In this document: positions 24,514 through 31,107 of the stretch, in pieces | How the letters are laid out: each line of letters begins with the position of its first letter | Position numbering within the stretch: the stretch's first letter is position 1 | NCBI GenBank assembly: GCA_033344915.1 | Contig: JAWPML010000001.1 | Span: forward strand, 3,676,263-3,740,262 | Reading direction: 5' to 3' | DNA from: Acidimicrobiales bacterium | GTDB lineage: Bacteria; Actinomycetota; Acidimicrobiia; Acidimicrobiales; Aldehydirespiratoraceae | Length of the DNA stretch: 64,000 nt | Translations under genes and position numbers: made by a program | Notes under the pieces: generated by a model | What the model saw: the letters and a program-made list of their open reading frames with translations, nothing else | Told to the model about the DNA's origin: nothing | Database searches by the model: none

Positions 24514-25716
24514 TCAGTCGATCCCGTCGAGTTCGTCCGCGGCTTCGACGTCCTCACGGCGGATGCCGAGCACGAAGAGGATCGCGTCGAGGTAGGGGAC
24601 GCTCAGCGAGGTGTCCGCCGCGTCCTCGACGATCGGCTTCGCGTTGAAGGCGATGCCGAGTCCGGCGACGTTCAGCATGTCGAGGTCGTTGGCCCCGTCG
24701 CCCACCGCCACCGTCTGGGAGAGGGGGACGTGCTTCTCCGCGGCGATCTCGGTCAGGATCGTTGCCTTGCGGCGCCGGTCGACGATCTCGCCGACGAGCT
24801 CGCCGGTCAATGCGCCGTCCACGATCTCGAGCTCGTTGGCGTGCGCATGGGGAATGCCCAGGTCCGCCGCGATCCGGTCGGTGAACGCGGTGAACCCGCC
24901 ACTGACGATCGCGATCTCGAAGCCGAGCCGGCGCAGCGTGCGCACGAACGTGCGGGCCCCCGGGGTGAAGCGGAGGTTCGCCCACGCCCGATCGATCGCG
25001 CCCTCGTCGAGCCCACCGAGGAGGCGGACCCGCATGCGCAGCGACGACTCGAAGTCGATCCCGCCCTCCATCGCGTCCTGGGTGATCTTGCGCACCTCAT
25101 CGAGGCACCCGGCCTCGGCCGCGAGCAGCTCGATCACCTCGTCCTGGATGAGCGTGGAGTCCACATCGAGCACCACGAGACGCTTGGCCCGCCGGCCGAG
25201 TCCTTCGCGCTGGATCGCGATGTCGACGCCGGGGTTGACCGCGGCCGTGTGGAGCAGATTCGCGCGCAGCTTGGTGTCGTCGCCGTCGCGGACCAGCAGC
25301 TCGTAGCTCATGACCGGGTAGCGCGACAGGCGGATGATGCGTTGGATGTTGGCCCCGGCGTCGGCGATCGCGGTGGTGGCCGCCCCGAGCTCGCCGGGGG
25401 TCAGCTCCGGGCCGAGAAGGGTGACGACGTGGCCCCGGCTCGTGGGGGTCGGGATGGACGAGACGACGTCGAAGTCCACCTCCATGCCCTGGTCCCAGCC
25501 GAACAGGAGGACGTCGCGCAGGAGGTCCCGGCCCTCGGGGACGGCGACGGCGACACCGAGCGTCAGCTGGCCCCGGATCACGATCTGCTCGATGTCCTGC
25601 ACCTGAGCGCCGGCGTCGGCGAGCACGGACATCAATCCAGCGGTCACGCCGGGATGGTCCGGGCCGGTGACACGGATCAGGACGGACTGGTGATCCGCCG
25701 GGGGTTCGAGGGCCAC
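24514..25716 (-). CDS. serB: Phosphoserine phosphatase with ACT domains
   Basis: This 400-aa enzyme makes L-serine from O-phosphoserine. Two ACT-type regulatory modules occupy ~1-165 (SVLIRVTGPDHPGVTAGLMS; VVTLLGPELTPGELGA). The HAD phosphatase follows, with nucleophile motif VLDVDSTLIQDEV (~182), motif II IVSGGFTAF and motif IV VGDGANDLDML (~340). The GTG at 25716 is preferred because TACCCT lies 6 nt upstream and the length then matches actinobacterial SerB; an ATG at 25845 would add 43 residues lacking family similarity. It is monocistronic. Confidence 0.92.
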   Translation of the reverse strand: MALEPPADHQSVLIRVTGPDHPGVTAGLMSVLADAGAQVQDIEQIVIRGQLTLGVAVAVPEGRDLLRDVLLFGWDQGMEVDFDVVSSIPTPTSRGHVVTLLGPELTPGELGAATTAIADAGANIQRIIRLSRYPVMSYELLVRDGDDTKLRANLLHTAAVNPGVDIAIQREGLGRRAKRLVVLDVDSTLIQDEVIELLAAEAGCLDEVRKITQDAMEGGIDFESSLRMRVRLLGGLDEGAIDRAWANLRFTPGARTFVRTLRRLGFEIAIVSGGFTAFTDRIAADLGIPHAHANELEIVDGALTGELVGEIVDRRRKATILTEIAAEKHVPLSQTVAVGDGANDLDMLNVAGLGIAFNAKPIVEDAADTSLSVPYLDAILFVLGIRREDVEAADELDGID

Positions 25717-25722
25717 GCCACC

Positions 25723-25728
25723 AGGGTA
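25723..25728 (-). promoter_or_regulatory. -10 element (TACCCT) of serB
   Basis: TACCCT ends 6 nt before the GTG at 25716. Confidence 0.5.
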
Positions 25729-25792
25729 GGCCGTCGACCCGCGACTGATTCGCACATTCCGGCCCTCGATGCGGCGCATCTTGCGGGTCGAC

Positions 25793-25834
25793 GTGGCATA
25801 CGCCACAGTTCGTGCCCCGCTGGCATGTGTCAGC
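25793..25834. promoter_or_regulatory. Paired dyad motifs upstream of the conflict cassette
   Basis: GTGGC-ATAC-GCCAC (25793-25806) is a 5-bp inverted repeat. A second, weaker dyad CTGGCATGTGTCAG (25820-25833) shares TGGCAT with it, 27 bp downstream. Both lie 35-76 bp before the protease start, where a regulator would act. Weak evidence. Confidence 0.3.
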
Positions 25835-25868
25835 ATGGAGCACAACGACGTTCGTGGGGGGCGGGTTC

Positions 25869-27431
25869 GTGGTCTCGAAGCTGGCCGAACATCTGATGGG
25901 CGAGGTGCGCCAGGCCGCCGCCGACGGCGCGGACGACCTCGCCGAGACCATCACGATGCTCGCGACCTCGGTTGGCCCACTTGTCGACATCGCCGATGTC
26001 GAAGCCCTGGCCGAGGAGTTCTACGCGGCGAAGGACTGGACGACGTTGGTGCGGCTCACCGATGCCGTGAGCGCCTCGCCGGTGTCGACCCTGCGCATCC
26101 AACGCCTGCTCCTCCAGGGCCTCATGGAGAGCGGGGCCAAGCACGCGGCCGCTCGGGTCGCGGCCGACCTCGTGCTCGACGAGTCGATCGAGCTCGAGGA
26201 ACGCAGCGAACTGCTCGGGCTCATCGGCCGGGTGAAGAAGGACGCCTACCTCGAGACCGGGAGCACCGACGCCCTCGACGCCTCGTTCGCCGCCTACCAG
26301 AGCGGCTACGACCTGGGATTCGACCCGTTGTGGCACGGCGTGAACATCGTCGCCCTCCGCCACCACGCCGAGCGTCCGGCCGACAGCCCGCCCAGCGCCG
26401 ACGAACTGCTGACCCTCGCCCGCGGCCAGGAGGAACGCGACGTCTGGAGCTGGGCCACCGAAGTCGAGTTGATTGCGGGTGCGGGAGCCGCCGACGGTGA
26501 CGCGTCCGACGCGATCGACACGCTCATGGCGCACGACGGCTTCTCGCCCCAGGTCTCGGGCAGTCTCCAGCGCCAGCTCCGTGATCTCTACGGCCTGGCC
26601 GCGGACGACCCGGCGATGCTCCGCATGGCCGAGGGGACGCTCGCGAAGCTCGGCTCGGGCGAGATCGATCCGGGTGAGGGTGTGTCGATCGTGCTCCCGG
26701 CCTCGACCGGTGAGTACGAGAAGATCTTCGGCGACGAACATCCGGTACCCCTGAAGATCTATGCCGCCGGCGCAGACCGGGCCCGGTCCGTCGCGAAGGT
26801 CAGCTACGGCGGGGGCGGGATCGGCACCGCGTTCGTGATCGACGGCGCCGAGCTCCACCCGGATCTCGCGGGCCGGTTGGCGCTCGTCACCAACGAACAC
26901 GTCGTCGCGAAGCCGGGCGTCGACGGCCCCGGCAAGCACGTCTCGCAGGTCACGCTGGAGTTCGAGCTCGGTCCGGACGGCGAGCCGATCACGGTCGGCG
27001 GTCTCCGTGCGGTCTGGTTCTCCGTGAAGGAGGAGCTCGACGTGTGCGTGATGCTCTCCGACGATCCGGCGTTGGCGACAATGAAGCCCCTCGCCGTCGC
27101 GCCGAGGGTGCCGCTCGCCCTTCCCGGCGCCTACGTCTACGTCATCGGCCATCCCGGCGGTGCCGAGCTGAAGTTCTCGATCCGGGGCAACGACTATGTG
27201 GACACCGATTTCGTGCGTCTGCACTACACGGCCCCGACCGAGAAGGGCAGCTCCGGCAGCCCGGTGTTCGACCTCGAGTGGCAGCTCGTCGGTGTGCACC
27301 ACAAGGGCCTGTCGGAGATGCAGAAGATCGACGGCAGCGGCACCTACGAGGCCAACGAGGGCATGACCATCGAGGCGATCCGCAAACGCATGGCCGAGGA
27401 GCCGCCGACCCCGAGCGGCATCGACGGATGA
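25869..27431 (+). CDS. TPR-S domain / trypsin-like serine protease (conflict-system effector)
   Basis: This 520-aa protein has an N-terminal helical TPR-S (TRAFs-binding-like) domain (~20-270): LLGLIGRVKKDAYLETG, AYQSGYDLGFDPLWHGVNIV and WSWATEVELIAG match the family's LLGRIYKD, Y-KGFE, YPGIN and W-TA-ELAL blocks. A trypsin-like domain follows (~310-490): GIGTAFVIDG, LVTNEHVVAK (His ~343), EELDVCVML (Asp ~389) and KGSSGSPVFD (Ser ~464), a complete triad. There is no signal peptide, so it is an intracellular protease. The GTG at 25869 follows a GGGGGGCGGG stretch; a longer frame from 25812 is possible. First gene of a four-gene coupled operon. Confidence 0.85.
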   Translation: MVSKLAEHLMGEVRQAAADGADDLAETITMLATSVGPLVDIADVEALAEEFYAAKDWTTLVRLTDAVSASPVSTLRIQRLLLQGLMESGAKHAAARVAADLVLDESIELEERSELLGLIGRVKKDAYLETGSTDALDASFAAYQSGYDLGFDPLWHGVNIVALRHHAERPADSPPSADELLTLARGQEERDVWSWATEVELIAGAGAADGDASDAIDTLMAHDGFSPQVSGSLQRQLRDLYGLAADDPAMLRMAEGTLAKLGSGEIDPGEGVSIVLPASTGEYEKIFGDEHPVPLKIYAAGADRARSVAKVSYGGGGIGTAFVIDGAELHPDLAGRLALVTNEHVVAKPGVDGPGKHVSQVTLEFELGPDGEPITVGGLRAVWFSVKEELDVCVMLSDDPALATMKPLAVAPRVPLALPGAYVYVIGHPGGAELKFSIRGNDYVDTDFVRLHYTAPTEKGSSGSPVFDLEWQLVGVHHKGLSEMQKIDGSGTYEANEGMTIEAIRKRMAEEPPTPSGIDG

Positions 27432-28384
27432 GCAGCTCTCCCCTCGGCTCGGCGGACCACGTGGCGGCGATCCGCACCGATCATCCGGATCTGGCCGCCC
27501 TGATCGACGATCTCGAAGCGGTCGTGGCGCCGGCCTACGAGGACGCCGACGCGAAGGCGGTCGCCGCCCAGTCGAAGCTGGACCGCAGCCGGCGGCTCGC
27601 CCTCATCGGCACCGCGGTCGCCGCCCTGGCCTCGGTGCTCCAGGTCGTGCCCAACCACGGATTCCGGATCGGCGCCCAGATCGCGGTGATCCTCGCCGGT
27701 GCGGTGTCCGCCGCGGCGATCAACGCCCGGCGCGAGCGCGTGTTCCGACGGTGGACCGAGCAGCGCCGCATCGCCGAGGAGCTGCGGTCCCTCTACTTCC
27801 GCGAGCTCGCGGCCGCGGACGTCGACGCGCCGTCGGGTGAGCGGCGCCTGTCGCTGACCGCTCGCATCGACGTCGTCTCGGCCGGAGGCACGACCGATGT
27901 CGCCCGCCCCGTGAACGTCGCGCCCGGCACCGAGCTCGGGGAGGACCGGGCCGCGCTGTACGGCCGCCTCCGCCTCAGTGGCCAGATCGACTGGATGCGC
28001 GACAAGGCCGAGGGGTTGCGCACATGGGCCGATCGTCTCGACGGGGTCCAGACCGGCCTGACGGTGGCGATCCCGCTGCTCGGCGGCATCGGCCTGCTCG
28101 CCGAGTTCAACGAAGGCGCCGCGGTGGACGTGCCCCAGGCGGCGATCGCGAGCGCCGTCGTGGCCGGTGCGGCCACCGCCATCGGCGCGGCCAGCGCGTC
28201 GCTCGGCCACGAACGACTCGCCGCCCACTACGAACGCACCGTCGCCGACCTCGAGCGCTACCGCCGCGTGTGGGCGTCGGGAATGTCGACGGACGGCCTC
28301 GTCGAGGCCGTCGAACAGAGCCTGATGCGCGAGCACCGCTCGTGGCACCAACTGACCGAGGACATCGAGCGGGCGGGCTCGTGA
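27428..28384 (+). CDS. SLATT-type membrane protein with two 2-TM modules
   Basis: This 318-aa protein has an N-terminal amphipathic helix, TM1 (~57-74), TM2 (~82-99) and then the diagnostic RRWTEQRRIAEELRSLYF (~107-124), the R-AE-LRSLYF signature of SLATT/DUF4231 effectors. A second hydrophobic pair (~207-227 and ~239-260) is followed by a similar helix (HERLAAHYERTVADLERY), so the module looks duplicated. SLATT proteins are predicted pore-forming effectors of SMODS/SLOG-type immune systems. Its ATG overlaps the protease stop (ATGA), so the two should be made together. The SLATT call is from motif memory, not a profile search. Confidence 0.75.
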   Translation: MSSSPLGSADHVAAIRTDHPDLAALIDDLEAVVAPAYEDADAKAVAAQSKLDRSRRLALIGTAVAALASVLQVVPNHGFRIGAQIAVILAGAVSAAAINARRERVFRRWTEQRRIAEELRSLYFRELAAADVDAPSGERRLSLTARIDVVSAGGTTDVARPVNVAPGTELGEDRAALYGRLRLSGQIDWMRDKAEGLRTWADRLDGVQTGLTVAIPLLGGIGLLAEFNEGAAVDVPQAAIASAVVAGAATAIGAASASLGHERLAAHYERTVADLERYRRVWASGMSTDGLVEAVEQSLMREHRSWHQLTEDIERAGS

Positions 28385-28408
28385 CATCCCCATGAGAGGG
28401 AGCAAGCC

Positions 28409-30775
28409 ATGACGCAACTCAGCAGTCGCGAGATCACGACCGAGCGGATCAACAACATCGTGTGGGAACCGATGTCGGATGCCTTGCGGAACTATCTGGT
28501 GACGATCTGCTACGTCGATCTGTCCAACCGGATGGCCGAGTTGCTCGGCGACGAGGACGCCAACTGGTGCTGCCTCGCGGTGTGGCCGTCGTTCACCGTG
28601 GGCGAGACGATCCGCGACACGAACGACAGCCTGGGCCTCACGAAGCTGACGGCCAAGATCCCGTTCCGCAACTATCGCCAGAAGACCACGGCGAAGATCC
28701 TCGGCGGGTCCTACGGCAAGCAGCGGGTGGTCAACCGGAGCATCGCCGCGGGCAACCGTGGCGTGTTCTTCGAGATCGCGATGGTGTGGGCCGACTTCAT
28801 GGACACCTTCGCCGACCTGGCCGCGATGTCCTCCGAGCAGGAGAAGGAGGCGTGGACCGGGTTCACCCAGCGGGTCCGTGATCTCCCGAAGCCGCCCGGG
28901 AAGCTGTGGCCGGTGGAGCACCGCGAGGGGCTCATCGAGGGGTGCGAGAAGTACCTCGAGGCGATGCACACCGATGACGACAAGCGCAAGGCCGAGCTGA
29001 TCCTGCACGGCAACCTGCTCATGGGGTACCACGAGCAGAGCCAGCTCCAGGGATGGCTCGACCTGTCGCTCGGCGACAACCCCCGCCGCTTCATCAAATG
29101 GTCCCCGCTGCGGTTCGTCCCCTTCGTCCGCGGGCCCATGGAGCGGGGCATGATCCGGATGATCACGGAGTACGTGTTCGTCGTGCACATGGACGACGAG
29201 GTGGTGCGCGTCGGTCGCGACCTTCCCCCGAAGAAGGGCATGAGCGCGCTCTACGAGGGCCCGCTCGCGGAGCTCACCGATCCGGAGCTGGTCGCCCTCG
29301 TCGAGCAGCTCGACGACGCCGATCGCGACGACGATGCCGAGGGCGCCCGTCGCTGGAACGACTTCAACGACCGGATGCGGTTCATCTCGTCGCTCTTCCG
29401 GTCGCGTCAGCGCCAGGGGCTCGTCGGGATCATGCCGTACACCGATGGCCAGTACGAGACGATCATGGCCGAGGCCGCCGAGATCGACCGGGCCAACGCG
29501 TTGCGCGACGGCGACGGCGGGTACGAGGCGAACGAGTACTTCCCGGTGGATGCCGGCGCCCCGTGGTCCGAGGAACAGGTGCGCGAGCTGGAGCGCTCCC
29601 TCACGGACATGCGCCAGGAGTGCGACCCGGCGGTCGACGAGGTCGTCTACCGGTTCTTCCTCGAAGAGGGGACGCCGCGCGAGGATCGCCACTTCACCCA
29701 CGTGATGAAGGCGCTCCCTCGGGCCAACGACTACGAGTCCCTGCGTGAATACCTCGCCCGCCCGCCGGAGCCGCCGTCCTGGACGGACCCGGAGAAGCTG
29801 AAGAAGGCGCGCGAGTTCTACGACAACTGGCGACCGGCGATCCAGAGCTCGCTGGCCTTCGGCTCCCTGCCGGCGAGCTACAGCGCGGCCGACGGCGCCC
29901 AGGTGCTCGGCCTCGTGTCCGGTCTCACCAACAATGTGGAGCGGCGCATCTGGGAGACCGCCCGCTATCTCGAGGACGTCATGACGACGGACTTCCTCGA
30001 TCCCGACAGTGACGGCTGGCGCTCGATCTCGGGGGTGCGGCTGCTCCACGCCTCCGTTCGACACATGATCGAGAACGGCAGTCAGCGGATCCGCCACGAT
30101 CCCGAGCACCCGGCCGACCGCGCCTGGAACACGTCGTGGGGCCGTCCGATCAACCAGGAGGACGTGCTCGGCACGGCGCTCACGTTCAACGCGATCACGA
30201 TCGACGTGATGGACCGGGTCGGCATCGGCTTCGACCCCGAGAACGCCGACGCGTTCATGCATGCATGGAACGTCATCGGCGTGCTCATGGGCGTGCCCGA
30301 GGAGCACCTCACGAGCCGGATCGACCCGAGCCGCGACCTCACATTCGAAGAGGGCCGCTACGTGCTCGGCGTGATCAACCACCGTCATCGCAAGCCGAGC
30401 ATCCCGGGGCAGAAGCTGACCGCGGAGCTGCTCGCGATGTTCGACGGCTGGTTCATCGGTCCGATGGAGAAGCTGCCCCGTGCGTTCATGCGGGTCGGTC
30501 TCGGTGACGAGGTCTGCGACGTGGTCGGGGTGCCACCGCGGGGATTCCTCGAGCGCATGATCGAAGGCAGTGCCGAGGTCAGCAAGCGGATGCGGATGAA
30601 CGGGATGTACCGCTGGATGATGCGCCGCTCGCTGGAGAGCTTCGGCGACGCCTTCCTCCAGTACTACGCGGTCGTCTACAAGGACGAGCCGCCCTATCGC
30701 CAGCGCCCGTTGCCGGAGGCGATGTCGACCAGGCGGCGGCCGGCCCGCCGATTCCGCAAGGAGAGGAGCGCCTGA
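28409..30775 (+). CDS. Large protein with C-terminal mpaB/Lcp-like (DUF2236) oxygenase domain
   Basis: This 788-aa protein has two regions. Residues ~1-400 are a helical domain I do not recognise (MSDALRNYLVTICYVDLSNR; HGNLLMGYHEQSQLQGWLDL). Residues ~465-720 match the ER-bound oxygenase mpaB/latex-clearing-protein family: LPASYSAADG, RLLHASVRHM near 545-555 (likely heme-ligand His and conserved Arg), WGRPINQEDVLGTAL near 575 and HAWNVIGVLMGVPEEHL near 620. Members use b-type heme to cleave isoprenoid double bonds. No signal peptide or clear TM is seen. A good ribosome site (GAGAGGGAG) lies before ATG 28409, 24 nt after the SLATT gene. Third gene of the cassette. Confidence 0.75.
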   Translation: MTQLSSREITTERINNIVWEPMSDALRNYLVTICYVDLSNRMAELLGDEDANWCCLAVWPSFTVGETIRDTNDSLGLTKLTAKIPFRNYRQKTTAKILGGSYGKQRVVNRSIAAGNRGVFFEIAMVWADFMDTFADLAAMSSEQEKEAWTGFTQRVRDLPKPPGKLWPVEHREGLIEGCEKYLEAMHTDDDKRKAELILHGNLLMGYHEQSQLQGWLDLSLGDNPRRFIKWSPLRFVPFVRGPMERGMIRMITEYVFVVHMDDEVVRVGRDLPPKKGMSALYEGPLAELTDPELVALVEQLDDADRDDDAEGARRWNDFNDRMRFISSLFRSRQRQGLVGIMPYTDGQYETIMAEAAEIDRANALRDGDGGYEANEYFPVDAGAPWSEEQVRELERSLTDMRQECDPAVDEVVYRFFLEEGTPREDRHFTHVMKALPRANDYESLREYLARPPEPPSWTDPEKLKKAREFYDNWRPAIQSSLAFGSLPASYSAADGAQVLGLVSGLTNNVERRIWETARYLEDVMTTDFLDPDSDGWRSISGVRLLHASVRHMIENGSQRIRHDPEHPADRAWNTSWGRPINQEDVLGTALTFNAITIDVMDRVGIGFDPENADAFMHAWNVIGVLMGVPEEHLTSRIDPSRDLTFEEGRYVLGVINHRHRKPSIPGQKLTAELLAMFDGWFIGPMEKLPRAFMRVGLGDEVCDVVGVPPRGFLERMIEGSAEVSKRMRMNGMYRWMMRRSLESFGDAFLQYYAVVYKDEPPYRQRPLPEAMSTRRRPARRFRKERSA

Positions 30776-31086
30776 TGGCCGCACCGGAGATCACCATCAA
30801 CCTGTCGGCGGCGGACGGATCGTCGCTCGAAGACGCGCTCGCCGGTTTCGACCTCGGCGAGCTCACCTTCGCCGACATGCCCGACGACGGCTACGAGAGC
30901 GCGTTCACCGACACGGTCGCGTCGTTCGCCGGCACCACCGCGGCGGCGATGAAGAACGTGATCGCCAAGCTCCGCGACTTCGCCGACACGAGCGAGGCCC
31001 GGCAGATCTCGGTGACCATCAACGGTGTGCGCCGACCGCTCGGTGAGCTGACCGACGCCGAGGTCGAGTCGCTCTTCCCCGCCTGA
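30775..31086 (+). CDS. Small EACC1-like adaptor protein
   Basis: This 103-aa protein has an N-terminal strand (EITINLSA), an acidic loop, one long helix (FTDTVASFAGTTAAAMKNVI...) and a C-terminal strand plus helix (ISVTINGVRRPLGELTDAEV). This order resembles effector-associated constant component 1 (EACC1), a small partner that accompanies diverse effectors, including trypsin-like proteases, in actinobacterial conflict systems. Similarity is by layout, not strong residue identity. Its start overlaps the upstream stop by one base (TGATG) and an AGGAG lies in the upstream gene end, so it is coupled to the oxygenase-like gene. Last gene of the operon. Confidence 0.6.
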   Translation: MAAPEITINLSAADGSSLEDALAGFDLGELTFADMPDDGYESAFTDTVASFAGTTAAAMKNVIAKLRDFADTSEARQISVTINGVRRPLGELTDAEVESLFPA

Positions 31087-31107
31087 CCGGCTCGGACGCG
31101 GGCCCGT

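Noticed and set aside
27344-30784. A 1146-codon open frame antisense to the conflict cassette
   Set aside because: Its frame opposes well-supported proteins with recognisable motifs, and its translation is low-complexity Arg/Gly/His/Val-rich. At ~70% GC such antisense frames stay open by codon-position bias.
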